From positions 2,368,847-2,432,846 of the forward strand of contig NZ_KV440953.1 in assembly GCF_001636425.1 (NCBI RefSeq): a stretch of DNA of 64,000 nucleotides, read 5' to 3'. Positions 43,404 to 53,302 of this stretch are shown one piece after another (positions within the stretch are counted from its first letter, which is position 1; each line of letters starts with the position of its first letter). Origin of the DNA: Heyndrickxia acidicola. GTDB taxonomy: Bacteria; Bacillota; Bacilli; Bacillales; Bacillaceae_C. The notes under the pieces were generated by a model, which worked only from the letters and a program-made list of their open reading frames with translations, was not told the DNA's origin and did not search any database. The position numbers and the translations under genes are program-made.

Positions 43404-44846
43404 TTATTGCCGCATACCTACACGGTTAGCGAGCTCTCTCTTTTTCGGCTTTTGATGAATAGACAAACCTGCCATATCCTCCATTGCCTCCAGAATTCCT
43501 TCGTTAAAACTTGGATGAGGATAGCTGGGGAATAGAAAATCTTCATCACGGGCTACCATCTCCCCGCCTAACACACCAGCTGAAATTAATTCGATAGCCC
43601 CTTCGCCTATGATATGCATACCCAAAAGTCGTCCCGACTCTGATTCCTTCACCAATTTTAATAAACCATCCCGCTTACCTGTTAATACTGCATACCCATT
43701 TCCATTCAACCGGTATTGTCCCGTTTGAATGGAATATCCATATGTGGCTGCTTGTTGTTCTGTAAGGCCTGCATACGCAATCGGAGGACTAGTGTGAATA
43801 ACACTTGGAATCCATGTAAAGTCTGTTTCTGAAGGGATGCCGCAAATGGCTTCAGCTGCTGCCTTGCCTTGCTTAATGCCTTTTATGGCAAGAAGAGGAG
43901 CACCCGTTACATCTCCTGCAGCATAGATAGAAGGTAGGTTCGTTTTGCATTGCTGGTCTACTTTAATAAAACCTTTTTGATCTGTTAAAAGTCCAATTCT
44001 ATTTAGACCAAGGCTTTCCGTATTTCCTTTCCAGCCTTCACGTACGTACATATACTCAGCTGTTAATGAATTTAATTCCCCTTTTTCATTCCTGAAAGTA
44101 CAGGTAATGGCTTTCTCGTCCTCTGCTAGAGACAGATCCGTTACGCCTGAATGAAATTTAATTTTTTGTTTCTTGATCTGGCGGATTAATTCCTTCTCTA
44201 TATCCTTATCAACAGGAAAATGCTCTTTTTTGTCCATAAGAATAACAACCTCTGTCCCCAAAGATGAGTAAGCAAAGGCCGCCTCGAGAACGATATAGTC
44301 TATCCCGGCCAATATAAGTGTTTCAGGTATTTCATCCAAATGAAATACATGCGCGGAGCTAAGCTTTCTTTCATACTTCACTTCATCCATTTCCCGTGAA
44401 GCTCCTGTGGCAACAATCGCTTTTTCAAATTGAACAATATCGAATTGCTGTCCTCTCTCAATTGCGATACGGTCTTCTTCAAGAAAGTGTGCATCTCCAT
44501 AGATAACCTCAAGCATGTTTTCCTTGCATAAAGCCTCTACCCCTTTACGCAGCTGCTCTACAACCCCGTCACGATGTTTACGAAACACCTCAAAGTCCAT
44601 TGTTGCCTGGTCAAATTGTATACCTATCTGTTTCATGACATCTGTATGTTTCAGCTGTGCCGCAGCATAAGCCAGCGTTTTGGAGGGAATGCAGCCTTCA
44701 TTCAAGCAAATTCCGCCAAGCCTATTTTTTTCTATAAGCATGACATCTTTTCCTAATTGTGCTGCCCTTATCGCTGCCGTGTACCCTGCCGGCCCTCCAC
44801 CAATTACTACAACCTGCTTTTCTTGAATCATTTCCCCTACAACCAT
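43404..44846 (-). CDS. Dihydrolipoyl dehydrogenase-like E3, degenerate NAD motif
   Basis: 480 residues. The FAD site (VVVIGGGPAGYTAAIRAAQL) and redox disulfide Cys47-x4-Cys52 (GGICLNEGCIPSK) are intact, as is the C-terminal His/Glu pair (HPSFNEGILEAM). But the NAD motif, usually GGGYIGxE, reads AGIDYIVLEAAFAYSSLG, and the GRRPNT loop reads GWKGNT. NAD+ binding may therefore be altered. It is the last gene of the operon. Its start overlaps the E2 stop region by coupling (TGAGATG). It would reoxidise the lipoyl group of the E2, or a housekeeping PdhD may do so instead. Confidence 0.88.
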   Translation of the reverse strand: MVVGEMIQEKQVVVIGGGPAGYTAAIRAAQLGKDVMLIEKNRLGGICLNEGCIPSKTLAYAAAQLKHTDVMKQIGIQFDQATMDFEVFRKHRDGVVEQLRKGVEALCKENMLEVIYGDAHFLEEDRIAIERGQQFDIVQFEKAIVATGASREMDEVKYERKLSSAHVFHLDEIPETLILAGIDYIVLEAAFAYSSLGTEVVILMDKKEHFPVDKDIEKELIRQIKKQKIKFHSGVTDLSLAEDEKAITCTFRNEKGELNSLTAEYMYVREGWKGNTESLGLNRIGLLTDQKGFIKVDQQCKTNLPSIYAAGDVTGAPLLAIKGIKQGKAAAEAICGIPSETDFTWIPSVIHTSPPIAYAGLTEQQAATYGYSIQTGQYRLNGNGYAVLTGKRDGLLKLVKESESGRLLGMHIIGEGAIELISAGVLGGEMVARDEDFLFPSYPHPSFNEGILEAMEDMAGLSIHQKPKKRELANRVGMRQ

Positions 44847-44847
44847 C

Positions 44848-46095
44848 TCACTTCAACTCCAATAACATACTTGCAGGATTTTCAATCAGCTCGCTAAAAT
44901 AATTTGTAAAACCAACTGCAGTTGCACCGTCTGCGACACGATGATCAAAAGACATCGAGAGATTCATCATCGATCGAATCACAATTTCATTATTCCTTAC
45001 AACTGGCTGCTGCTTTGTTTTATGGAAAGAGATCAAAGCCACTTCTGGAAAATTGATAATCGGTGTTGCACCTATCCCGCCAAGCGGACCTACATTGCTC
45101 ATGGTAAAGGTTCCACCTGAAATTTCGCGGGCTGTCAGTTCATTGCTTTGTGCTTTGTGAATGAGCTCTTTCATTTCGGCATGAATTTCGAGTATGCTTT
45201 TTTGTCCGGCTTGGTGAATTACAGGAACAATTAACCCTTCTTCCGTATCGACTGCGACTCCAATATTGCACTCGCTATTCAATCGAATCAATTGCTGTTC
45301 CTCATCCAGTCTTGCATTAAAAATTGGAAACTTTACAAGGGCAAGCTGAAGAGCCTTTATAAAAAAAGCAGCTACAGAAATTGTTTTCCCCTGGTCCTTC
45401 CATTCGCTTCTTAAAGAAATGAGCCTGGTAACATCCACCTCTTCAAAATGAGTAACATGAGGAATGGTGTAAAGTGATTTTGCCATTTTAGATGCAATTT
45501 GTTTTCTGCGGCCTTTAAAAGGCAATGTCTTCTCTACAGATTGGGATTCAGGCAAAATTGGAGCGGGTTCCATTGTTTCCATTTCTTCCTGCATTACGGC
45601 TGGTTTTTCATGCTTACGATTTACATAACCGTATACATCCTCATCTGTAATGCGTCCAGCGGGCCCTGTCCCCTTGATCTCACCCAAATCGATTCCTAAT
45701 TCTCTTGCTATTTTCCTTGTATAAGGAGCTGCTAATATCACTTTCTGAGTAGGTGCCTGACTTAAAGTTACGGACAATTCCTTTTTTGTTCCCGAAATCA
45801 CATTCCCAATCTGAAAGGCAACAGGCTCCTTCTTTTCCACTTGGTTATTTTTCATCCCCGAGCCAGAATCAATAAGCAGGAGTGTTGTACCAACATCCAC
45901 ATTCGTACCGGCTTCTACCAGAATTTCTTTCACCGTTCCTGAAACAGGGGAAGGAAGCTCAGCGGTCATTTTGTCCGTTTGAACTTCCACTATTGGCTGA
46001 TCGCTTACAACCTGATCTCCAACTTTCACAAAATAAGCAAGGACCTCTCCTTCTGTCATGCCTTCTCCAATATCATGAAGCTTTACCTCTATCAA
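44848..46095 (-). CDS. 2-oxoacid dehydrogenase E2 (dihydrolipoyl acyltransferase)
   Basis: About 415 residues. The TTG at 46095 is taken because GGTGA lies 5 bp before it; the GTG at 46104 is an alternative. The single lipoyl domain has the lipoylation lysine in VQTDKMTAELPSPVSG (about 40). The E1/E3-binding domain follows (APYTRKIARELGIDLGEIKG, about 125-160). The catalytic domain (about 195-415) ends with FDHRVADGATAVGF, where His/Asp are the acyltransfer residues. It makes acyl-CoA from the E1 product. Which acyl group it prefers cannot be read from sequence; operon context suggests phenylacetyl. Confidence 0.95.
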   Translation of the reverse strand: MIEVKLHDIGEGMTEGEVLAYFVKVGDQVVSDQPIVEVQTDKMTAELPSPVSGTVKEILVEAGTNVDVGTTLLLIDSGSGMKNNQVEKKEPVAFQIGNVISGTKKELSVTLSQAPTQKVILAAPYTRKIARELGIDLGEIKGTGPAGRITDEDVYGYVNRKHEKPAVMQEEMETMEPAPILPESQSVEKTLPFKGRRKQIASKMAKSLYTIPHVTHFEEVDVTRLISLRSEWKDQGKTISVAAFFIKALQLALVKFPIFNARLDEEQQLIRLNSECNIGVAVDTEEGLIVPVIHQAGQKSILEIHAEMKELIHKAQSNELTAREISGGTFTMSNVGPLGGIGATPIINFPEVALISFHKTKQQPVVRNNEIVIRSMMNLSMSFDHRVADGATAVGFTNYFSELIENPASMLLELK

Positions 46096-46133
46096 TTTAA
46101 TCACCAGCTCTCTTATCTTTATCGAATGTACTT

Positions 46134-47129
46134 TTAAAAATGGATCGTTTTTTCAATGGCTCTGAGAATTCTTCCTTCGTTAGGCAGATAGTGTTTTTCC
46201 AAGGAGTAAAAAGGAACCGGAACGTCAAAACCTGTGACTCTTTCTATCGGTGCCTTCAAATACAGAAAGGACGTATCCTGTATAAGGGATAGTATGTCTG
46301 CGCCTAATCCGCTGGTGGCATGCGCTTCATGGACAATAACCGCTCTGCCTGTTTTTTGGACGGATTTAGCAATGGCTTCCTTATCTAATGGATACAGCGT
46401 ACGCAAATCAATGACCTCGCAATGTATACCTTGAGCTCTAGCCAGTTCGGCGGCTTTCATGGCTACCGGCACCATCGCTCCCCAGGCAATGAGAGTAAGG
46501 TCTTCCCCTTCGATAATGGTGCTTGCTTTCCCAATTTCAATGGTATATTTCTCAACCGGCACCTCTTCTTTAAAGGCCCTGTAGGATCTTAAGGATTCTA
46601 AAAACAAAACAGGATCCGGATCTTCTATGCTGGCAATTAATAAACCCTTTGCATCGTAAGGGTTTGATGGACAGACCACTTTAATTCCCGGCATATGAGT
46701 AAAAAGAGCTTCTACACTGTCTGAGTGAATTTCTGGTGCACGGATCCCCGCCCCATATGGCGCCCGAATGACCATTGGTACATGAAAATGCCCCTGGGTC
46801 CGCATTCGGATGCGGGTAGCATGTGTCATAATTTGCTCAAAAGCAGGATAGATGAATCCCAAAAACTGCATCTCCACAACAGGAATAAATCCATTAATGG
46901 CAAGGCCTATCCCTGTTCCAACTATGCCCGCTTCACTCAAAGGCGTATCAATAATTCTTTGTTCACCGAATTCTTCAAGGAGGCCCTCCGTTGCACGAAA
47001 AACGCCTCCATTCCTGCCAACATCCTCTCCCATAACAATAATTTCCTTTTTTTCAGCCATCATGGTTCTTAATCCATCCGTCACCGCTTGAACCAACGAT
47101 AATTTCTTTGTTTTTTCAGTCGCAATCAT
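46134..47129 (-). CDS. 2-oxoacid dehydrogenase E1 component, beta subunit
   Basis: 331 residues. Typical E1beta motifs: GEDVGRNGGVFRATEGLL, then DTPLSEAGIVGTGIGLAING, and RIRMRTQGHFHVPMVIRAPY. With E1alpha it binds thiamine diphosphate and decarboxylates a 2-oxoacid. Its ATG overlaps the E1alpha stop (ATGA), so the two subunits are coupled. The fold is complete at the family length of about 325-330. Confidence 0.97.
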   Translation of the reverse strand: MIATEKTKKLSLVQAVTDGLRTMMAEKKEIIVMGEDVGRNGGVFRATEGLLEEFGEQRIIDTPLSEAGIVGTGIGLAINGFIPVVEMQFLGFIYPAFEQIMTHATRIRMRTQGHFHVPMVIRAPYGAGIRAPEIHSDSVEALFTHMPGIKVVCPSNPYDAKGLLIASIEDPDPVLFLESLRSYRAFKEEVPVEKYTIEIGKASTIIEGEDLTLIAWGAMVPVAMKAAELARAQGIHCEVIDLRTLYPLDKEAIAKSVQKTGRAVIVHEAHATSGLGADILSLIQDTSFLYLKAPIERVTGFDVPVPFYSLEKHYLPNEGRILRAIEKTIHF

Positions 47130-48193
47130 TGATTAACACCTCTTAGGAAATCAAGATAGTCTTCTTTCTGTTCTTCAATGGTCCAAGTTGCTTTTTCAAA
47201 GACATGATCAAATAAATCTTCCACATTCGGCTTAGGGAATGCTTCCATTTCTGCAATAGCCTCTTCAATTTCTGCAGCGGCAGCCTCTTGAACCTTATGG
47301 GTCCATTCTTCATCCCAGATCCCTGTATTTTTCATATATCTTTCCAAGCGGACAATAGGATCGCTTTCTTCTCTTTTCATTTCGCTTAGACCTTGGTCGC
47401 GATATTTAGTCGGATCATCTGTAGTGGTATGTGCTCCATACCTCCACGTAACAGCTTCAATTAAGACGGGTCCTTCTCCATCCCTTGCTTTTTCAAGTGC
47501 CTTTTGAGTTTCAAAATAAACGGCCAATATATCATTTCCGTCTATCCTTATGCCAGGGATGCCATAAGCTACTGATTTTTGGGCAATCGTTTTTGAATTC
47601 ATCTGTTTTTCTATTGGAACTGAAATGGCGAATTGGTTATTTTGATTAAAAAAGACAACAGGTGCTTTAAACACACTGGCAAAATTTAAGCCTTCATGAA
47701 AATCCCCTTCTGATGTGGCGCCATCTCCAAAATAGACAATGGCTGCATTTCTCGTCCCTTTCCACTTTTCTGCCAGTGCAGCTCCTGTTGCATGCGGCAG
47801 CTGCGTCGCAATCGGAACTGCCGGCGGAAATATTTTTTTTCCTTCTGGCGGAATACATCCTTCTACTCTTCCATTCCAATACAAAAGGATCGTTTTCAGG
47901 GAATGTCCAAAGGTAATGGAAGCGGCATGGTCGCGGTAGGTTGGAAAAAGCCAGTCCTCACTGGAAAGAGCCATCGCACTTCCCACCTGCGCAGCTTCCT
48001 GTCCTTCAAAGGGCGCATAGGTTCCCAGCCTCCCTTGGCGCTGCAGGCTGATTGCTTTACGGTCAAACGTTCTGGCCGTTATTAATTTTTGATATAGCGC
48101 TTGAATGAAATCTTTTGATAAGAAAGGCTTAATATCCTGATTTAATAGATTGCCCTCCGTGTCGAGATAGGATATAGTTTTAAATTGCGTCAT
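47126..48193 (-). CDS. 2-oxoacid dehydrogenase E1 component, alpha subunit
   Basis: 355 residues. The thiamine-diphosphate motif is GDGATSEGDFHEGLNFASVF (about 156-175) closing with NQNNQFAIS. The phosphorylation-loop region YRYGAHTTTDDPTKYR is present. The sequence looks more like pyruvate-type than branched-chain-type E1alpha (PFEGQEAAQVGSAMAL). It lies 23 bp after phenylalanine dehydrogenase on the same transcript, so phenylpyruvate is the best guess for its substrate. AAGGAGGAATAAG precedes the ATG. Confidence 0.96.
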   Translation of the reverse strand: MTQFKTISYLDTEGNLLNQDIKPFLSKDFIQALYQKLITARTFDRKAISLQRQGRLGTYAPFEGQEAAQVGSAMALSSEDWLFPTYRDHAASITFGHSLKTILLYWNGRVEGCIPPEGKKIFPPAVPIATQLPHATGAALAEKWKGTRNAAIVYFGDGATSEGDFHEGLNFASVFKAPVVFFNQNNQFAISVPIEKQMNSKTIAQKSVAYGIPGIRIDGNDILAVYFETQKALEKARDGEGPVLIEAVTWRYGAHTTTDDPTKYRDQGLSEMKREESDPIVRLERYMKNTGIWDEEWTHKVQEAAAAEIEEAIAEMEAFPKPNVEDLFDHVFEKATWTIEEQKEDYLDFLRGVNQ

Positions 48194-48216
48194 CTCTTAT
48201 TCCTCCTTGGAAGCGC

Positions 48217-49329
48217 TTAATGTTTAATGTTCCACTTTGGCCGCTTATGATGGGAAAAGAAGCTGTTTCTCTGCTTCCTTGCTTCAATTCTGTTTTCAAC
48301 AAAATGGTTTGCTGCCTCTACCGTAGAGATTCCATGGTTTTCGGAAGTTTTATAGATTTCCAATAAAGAAGTATAGATGGCCTTCGTTTTATCCATTACC
48401 CTCTTCTTGCTGGGACCGTATAATTCATCGGATACCTGAATCAACCCTCCAGCGTTAACAATATAATCAGGTGCATAAAGGATGCCCTTTGCCCGAAGCG
48501 CATCACCATGCCGGCGTTCTTCTTTTAATTGATTGTTCGCTGAACCTACCACAGCTTTCACGTTTAATCGTTCAATAGATTCGTCAGAGACGATTCCGCC
48601 AAGGGCACAAGGAACGAATACGTCTGCCTCGATCCCATATATATCATTTCCTTCCACTTCTTTAATGGCTTCATTCCCAATTCCTTTGCCAAATTTTTTT
48701 AATTCTTCTACCGCAGCAGAATTGATATCTGAAACATAAAGGGATGCGCCTTCTTCAAGCAGCTGAACAGCCACTTTGAATCCTACTTTGCCTAGTCCTT
48801 GAATAGCGTAAGTTTTTGTGCCGATCTCATTGGAACCGTCCAATACTTGGTTGGTTGCCTTTATTCCGTAAATGACACCCTGCGCAGTAGGAATGGAAGA
48901 GTCACCGCTGCCCCCGTATTCTTCAGGGATGCCGACTATACAGTTGGTTTCTTTCATAGCATGAACAAAATCCTCTGGTGAAGTTCCCATATCCGTGCCT
49001 GTATAATAGCGGCCGTTAAGTGAATCAATATATTGTCCCAGAGATCTGAAAAGCTCAGGAGTTTTATCTTTCCTGGGATCCCCTATGATCACTGTTTTGC
49101 CGCCGCCAAAGTCGACATCTGCAGCAGCACATTTATACGTCATTCCCCGTGACAGCCTTAGGGCATCATTTAATGCCTGGTCAAACGATGCGTAGGGATA
49201 CATTCTGCAGCCCCCTGTTGCGGGACCAAGTGTTGTATTATGTATAGCAATAATTGCTTTTAGCCCTGTTTTTGGATCATTGCAAAATACGACCTGTTCA
49301 TGCTCCGATATTTGGTTAAATAAATCCAT
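48217..49329 (-). CDS. Phenylalanine dehydrogenase
   Basis: 370 residues, Glu/Leu/Phe/Val dehydrogenase family. Catalytic residues: Lys66 and Lys78 in [20 protein letters not shown], Asp113 in [13 protein letters not shown] domain: [13 protein letters not shown]. Several features separate phenylalanine from leucine dehydrogenases: [19 protein letters not shown] (leucine forms have FGSSGNPSPVTAYG), [13 protein letters not shown] and the C-terminus [14 protein letters not shown], which closely matches Bacillus/Lysinibacillus phenylalanine dehydrogenases (RRPKWNIK). It deaminates phenylalanine to phenylpyruvate with NAD+. It sits between a thioesterase gene and the E1alpha gene, upstream of the paa block. 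Confidence 0.93.
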   Translation of the reverse strand: MDLFNQISEHEQVVFCNDPKTGLKAIIAIHNTTLGPATGGCRMYPYASFDQALNDALRLSRGMTYKCAAADVDFGGGKTVIIGDPRKDKTPELFRSLGQYIDSLNGRYYTGTDMGTSPEDFVHAMKETNCIVGIPEEYGGSGDSSIPTAQGVIYGIKATNQVLDGSNEIGTKTYAIQGLGKVGFKVAVQLLEEGASLYVSDINSAAVEELKKFGKGIGNEAIKEVEGNDIYGIEADVFVPCALGGIVSDESIERLNVKAVVGSANNQLKEERRHGDALRAKGILYAPDYIVNAGGLIQVSDELYGPSKKRVMDKTKAIYTSLLEIYKTSENHGISTVEAANHFVENRIEARKQRNSFFSHHKRPKWNIKH

Positions 49330-49372
49330 TTCTATCTCTCCCTTTTTCGCTTTCTTTACTAGGGGTAATTGA

Positions 49373-49774
49373 CTAGTTTTTGATTCCGGATTCCATTAAT
49401 TTGCGATGAATATCCGCTTTTTTTAGTACGACCTGTTTAACCCGGCCTTTTCCAATCAATCCTTTTTCGTTCGTTGCTTCCGTTTCTGTGATAATGACGT
49501 TCTCCTTCACTTTTGTTAGAGTTGCCTTTATGTTCACAATGGTTCCGGGACCAGTTGGAGCAATGTGCTTGACCTCAACCGCTCCGCCGATTCCTTCCTC
49601 ATCCTCCTCTAAAAAAGGAAGGATGATTTTCCTGGAGGCCCACTCCATGTGATAAACCATGGAAACAGTGGAATAGGCCTCATGTACAATCTCACCCTCA
49701 AATTGGGCAAACATTTCCGGAGTAACAGTAAATGTAATATTGGAAGTTCTGCCTATTTCCATTCCTGATTTCAT
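49373..49774 (-). CDS. Hotdog-fold thioesterase, FlK-like
   Basis: 133 residues. The motif [20 protein letters not shown] followed by [20 protein letters not shown] is that of the fluoroacetyl-CoA thioesterase (FlK) subgroup. It hydrolyses short or aryl acyl-CoA thioesters. As first gene of the phenylalanine dehydrogenase operon it may play the PaaI role: release CoA from stalled ring-opened or hydroxyphenylacetyl-CoA intermediates. AAGGAGGGAACTAG precedes ATG 49774, and a cre-like site lies about 160 bp upstream. Confidence 0.8.
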   Translation of the reverse strand: MKSGMEIGRTSNITFTVTPEMFAQFEGEIVHEAYSTVSMVYHMEWASRKIILPFLEEDEEGIGGAVEVKHIAPTGPGTIVNIKATLTKVKENVIITETEATNEKGLIGKGRVKQVVLKKADIHRKLMESGIKN

Positions 49775-50142
49775 CTAGTTCCCTCCTTTTAAATTACAGG
49801 TGATTGGTTTTTTTTAGGCTAAAAACGTCCGTTTCGCCCTTTCAGCTCAACTAAAAAACTGACAGTTATCAACTAAAAAATGGAACAGAGTCATTTTAAA
49901 AAGATCTGCAATAATTGCTTTCATCGAGCTTTTTAGAAACCGCTTACATTTTCAAAAAATTACTTTGTTCTTCCTGCTGGTTGATTCACGCTTCAGGCAC
50001 TCGCTTTAAGCTTGCGGTCGGGAGCCTCCTCGTCGCATGCTCCTGCGAGATCTCTCTAGTCTCGCAGGAGTATTTTGCCTTACGCTAACAAAGCCTTAAA
50101 AATGTCTTGTATTTAGTATTACTTACTGCAGCACAGTGTTAA
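49775..50142. promoter_or_regulatory. Promoter region of the phenylalanine dehydrogenase operon, with a cre-like site and an R1 repeat
   Basis: AGAAACCGCTTACA (49935-49948), on the minus strand TGTAAGCGGTTTCT, matches the cre consensus TGWAANCGNTNWCA at 13 of 14 positions. At 50040-50070 CTCCTGCGAGA and TCTCGCAGGAG form a perfect 11-bp stem within an R1 element (49969-50080), which could separate this operon from the FabK-like gene upstream. No clear -35/-10 pair was fixed. Confidence 0.6.
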
Positions 50143-51114
50143 TTAGTTTCTGTCCGCCTGATTTTTAACAGGGAGGACTCCCGCCAGTTTTTCAAGCTGT
50201 GTTCTGTATTCTGCTTCTATCTGATCCAAGAGCTCTTGAACAGATGGAATATCCTTTATAAGACCTGCAATTTGTCCGCTGTTCATAAACCCGTCTTCTT
50301 CATTTCCTTCTAAAGCACCCAGGCAGTGCTGCATTTCAGTTGTCGCTTTTTCATATTCTTCTAGACTTAATCCGCTTTTTTCTTTGACAGCAATCCGCTT
50401 TGCAAAAGGGCCGTCCAAGACTCTCCTAATTCTCCCCAGTGTGCGGCCGATAATGATAGTGCTTGTATCTCCCGCTCCTACTATCCTTTCTTTATAAGCA
50501 CTTGCAAAAGGAGCTTCCTTTGTGGCTATGAATCTTGTACCGAGCTGCACCCCCTGTGCTCCCAGGGAAAAGGCAGCCAGCATTCCTCTCCCGTCTGCAA
50601 TCCCTCCTGCAGCCACAACTGGAATGGTAACAGCGTCTGTTATTTGCGGAATAAGAACCATTGTTGTAGATTCATAGGGCGAATTGATTCCCGCTGCCTC
50701 CACTCCTTCTGCAACAATTACATCGGCTCCCGCTGCTTCAGCCTTCAAGGCATGCTTTACACTTCCCGTTACCGCCATCACTTTAGCACCTATCTGATGA
50801 AGAAACGGTATGTATGGAACCGGATTGCCGGCAGACAGGGAAATTACCGGGATTTGATACTTTTCTGCAAGCAGCATTAACTCCTTTGTATGCGGACTGA
50901 CAGATAAAGCTATGTTTAATGCAAAAGGCCGGTCCGTTCTAGCCTTGGTTTCTTGGATTATTCGTTCCACCTCAGCAGGCGGCCTGGTCCCTGCACCGAT
51001 TGTACCAAGCCCACCTGCATTGGAAACAGCCGAAGTAAGAAGGGCATTGCTGATATTTCCCATCCCCCCCTGGATGATGGGACGGTCAATTCCGAGTATT
51101 TTCTTTAAATCCAT
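50143..51114 (-). CDS. NAD(P)H-dependent flavin oxidoreductase, FabK/nitronate monooxygenase family
   Basis: 323 residues. FMN-barrel motifs: RPIIQGGMGNISNALLTSAV, NAGGLGTIGAG, AGADVIVAEGVEAAGI, VVAAGGIADGRGMLAAFSLGA and GVQLGTRFIATKEA. The family includes 2-nitropropane dioxygenases and FabK enoyl reductases. It is encoded 22 bp after paaX at the end of the paa block. In paa operons of this type it might act on a side product or on the electron supply, but nothing in the sequence fixes its substrate. Confidence 0.85.
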   Translation of the reverse strand: MDLKKILGIDRPIIQGGMGNISNALLTSAVSNAGGLGTIGAGTRPPAEVERIIQETKARTDRPFALNIALSVSPHTKELMLLAEKYQIPVISLSAGNPVPYIPFLHQIGAKVMAVTGSVKHALKAEAAGADVIVAEGVEAAGINSPYESTTMVLIPQITDAVTIPVVAAGGIADGRGMLAAFSLGAQGVQLGTRFIATKEAPFASAYKERIVGAGDTSTIIIGRTLGRIRRVLDGPFAKRIAVKEKSGLSLEEYEKATTEMQHCLGALEGNEEDGFMNSGQIAGLIKDIPSVQELLDQIEAEYRTQLEKLAGVLPVKNQADRN

Positions 51115-51136
51115 AACGAGGCTCCCTTCTCTGCCA

Positions 51137-52027
51137 CTATCCTTCTATCATAAGAGGATGCTGATACATATTGTATTCCTTGTCTTTTCTATCAAGCTCA
51201 TTCCCCTTTTGAAAGACAGATTCGAAAAATGTTCCCGAAGGCTTCGCAAGTAAGCGGTAATAGTCACTAAAAAGGCTGGCTGCCTCATTTCCCAGCCACT
51301 TTTCTGGCAAAAGCTCTTCTGGCAAGCCGGGATCGATGAAAAGAAATTTTCTATATTCATGAACGAGCCTTGTTCTTTCTACAAAGCATTCTGCCTCCGT
51401 CATCTCATTGTTTTTCAGCTTTATGGCATCTTTTTCGTATTGATTTTGATAGCGGCGGATAAAATCGGAATAATGCTCGTTAATTTCAGAAATATCCCAG
51501 CATGCATTGAGTAAGCGCTCGTTCTGATGAGGCCCATCATAATTGGATATAAAGTAATGGACATATTCCTGAATACCATATTTATCTACTAAGCTATATA
51601 CCTGCTTCGTTAGGTCATTAGGTGAAATCCATGTACTGTTGGACAAATTACCAAAACCGCTCCATACAAGCTCCTTGCGAATTTCATCGCGTATGTTCCT
51701 TTTTTCTTCTGGTATGGAATAGATCAGCATTCTCCACTTTCCATCCCATTTCTCCGGACTCAGCTTAAAAATTCTTTTAGCCGCTTCCTCCATTCTTTCC
51801 ATGCCGCGTTTTGTTAAATAATAATAGCTTTTATTTCCGCTTTTTCTTGAATCGACCCAGCCTTGCTTATACATCCTTGACATAGCTGCGCGGATTGACT
51901 GTTCATTATGGCCAAATTCCTTTAGAAGCCTAATCAAGCTTCCAATCCAAATCTCATTTCCGTAATGGCGGATGTAATCGCCGTAAAGTGTAAAAATCAT
52001 CGATCTCGTATTTAATTGGCTGCTCAA
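51137..52027 (-). CDS. paaX: PaaX-family transcriptional repressor
   Basis: 296 residues. The N-terminal winged helix starts NTRSMIFTLYGDYIRHYGNE, with HNEQSIRAAMSRMYKQGWVD. The PaaX central and C-terminal domains follow (WRMLIYSIPEEKRNIRDEIR, then PGLPEELLPEKWLG). In E. coli PaaX represses paa genes and phenylacetyl-CoA releases it. The gene follows the thiolase closely (41 bp). The dyad at 60172-60210 in front of paaK is its most likely binding site. The start ATG 52027 is inside a run that overlaps no other gene. Confidence 0.93.
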   Translation of the reverse strand: MSSQLNTRSMIFTLYGDYIRHYGNEIWIGSLIRLLKEFGHNEQSIRAAMSRMYKQGWVDSRKSGNKSYYYLTKRGMERMEEAAKRIFKLSPEKWDGKWRMLIYSIPEEKRNIRDEIRKELVWSGFGNLSNSTWISPNDLTKQVYSLVDKYGIQEYVHYFISNYDGPHQNERLLNACWDISEINEHYSDFIRRYQNQYEKDAIKLKNNEMTEAECFVERTRLVHEYRKFLFIDPGLPEELLPEKWLGNEAASLFSDYYRLLAKPSGTFFESVFQKGNELDRKDKEYNMYQHPLMIEG

Positions 52028-52068
52028 TTCAACTTCACTACCTTTATTATCTATAACTATTTTTCAGA

Positions 52069-53274
52069 TTACTGGTTTTCTATAATAAGGGATATTCCCT
52101 GCCCTACACCTACACACATCGTTGCCAGGGCTATTTCCATGTTTCTCCGTTTCATCTCATAAAGGAGTGTAGTCAAAATCCTTGCTCCGCTGGCTCCAAG
52201 AGGATGGCCAAGGGCAATGGCCCCACCATTTACATTTACTATGGCAGAATCCAGCTCCAGCTGGCGGATGCACTCCAGAGATTGAGAAGCAAATGCCTCA
52301 TTCAGTTCTGCCAATTGAATATGGCGAATGGTAATTCCCGCTCTTTTAAATGCTTTTTTTGTAGAAAAAACAGGACCGAGGCCCATTAGTGCCGGCTCTG
52401 TTCCTGCTACTGCAGAAGCTTTTATTTTTGCGAGCGGCTTTAGTCCGAGCTTTTTCGCTTTGGATTCACTCATGAGCAGCAAGGCTGCTGCTCCATCATT
52501 CACACCCGAAGCATTCCCGGCTGTGACCGTTCCATTTTCAAATAAAGGCTTCAATTTCGAAAGCTTCTCCATTGTGGTATCAAACCGCGGATGTTCATCC
52601 TCTGTAAACTCTATTATATTGCCTTTTCGATCCTTCCAGGAAACGGGAGCTATCTCCTGCTCAAATTTCCGGGATTCTATTGCCTTTTTTGCTTTTATTT
52701 GGCTTTCATAGGCAAAAATATCCTGACTCTCCCGGCTTATACCAAACTTTCGTGCCACGTTCTCAGCAGTTTCCGGCATGGAATCTGTTCCATACATGGC
52801 TTTCAGCTTTGGATTCACAAAGCGCCAGCCGATTGTGGTATCAAACATTTCCATATTGCCTCTCGGAAAATCATGTTCGGGCTTCGCCATTACAAATGGC
52901 GCTCTCGACATACTTTCTGTTCCTCCGGCAATGAAAATATCACCATCACCTATTGCGATGGCTCTTGCTGCATAAATAACCGCATCCAATCCAGATCCGC
53001 AAAGCCGGTTGACGGTAGTAGCTGCTGTTTCAATTGGAATACCTGCCAGCAGGGCAGACATCCTCGCTACATTTCGATTATCCTCTCCTGCTTGATTGGC
53101 ATTCCCCAGCACCACTTCTTCTATTTCCTGAACCGGAACAGAGGGATTGCGATCAAGCAGCGCACGTATGGCATGTGCCCCAAGGTCATCCGGACGAACA
53201 TGCTTTAAGGCACCTTTATAGCGGCCAATCGGAGTTCTAATAGCATCAATAATAACAGCTGTTTCCACTTTCAT
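52069..53274 (-). CDS. paaJ: Thiolase, 3-oxoadipyl-CoA type
   Basis: 401 residues. Nucleophile Cys92 in [11 protein letters not shown], His in [11 protein letters not shown] (about 355) and the second Cys in MCVGVGQG (about 385). These are the three active-site residues of degradative thiolases. In the paa route PaaJ cleaves both 3-oxo-5,6-dehydrosuberyl-CoA and 3-oxoadipyl-CoA, giving acetyl-CoA and succinyl-CoA. Its position between paaH and paaX supports this role over a housekeeping acetyl-CoA acetyltransferase. Confidence 0.9.
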   Translation of the reverse strand: MKVETAVIIDAIRTPIGRYKGALKHVRPDDLGAHAIRALLDRNPSVPVQEIEEVVLGNANQAGEDNRNVARMSALLAGIPIETAATTVNRLCGSGLDAVIYAARAIAIGDGDIFIAGGTESMSRAPFVMAKPEHDFPRGNMEMFDTTIGWRFVNPKLKAMYGTDSMPETAENVARKFGISRESQDIFAYESQIKAKKAIESRKFEQEIAPVSWKDRKGNIIEFTEDEHPRFDTTMEKLSKLKPLFENGTVTAGNASGVNDGAAALLLMSESKAKKLGLKPLAKIKASAVAGTEPALMGLGPVFSTKKAFKRAGITIRHIQLAELNEAFASQSLECIRQLELDSAIVNVNGGAIALGHPLGASGARILTTLLYEMKRRNMEIALATMCVGVGQGISLIIENQ

Positions 53275-53302
53275 TCACCTCTTTCAAAAAAGCTCTGTCC
53301 TT

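Noticed and set aside
43210-43455. Open frame starting in the tandem repeat
   Set aside because: The 52-bp period is out of frame and the stretch overlaps the end of the E3 gene on the other strand; no ribosome site.
48217-49329. Assignment as leucine dehydrogenase of a branched-chain (bkd) operon
   Set aside because: Sequence motifs and C-terminus match phenylalanine dehydrogenases, no ptb/buk genes are present, and the paa block is adjacent.
52591-53208. Long antisense frame across the thiolase gene
   Set aside because: Shadow of a well-supported gene with catalytic motifs on the other strand.
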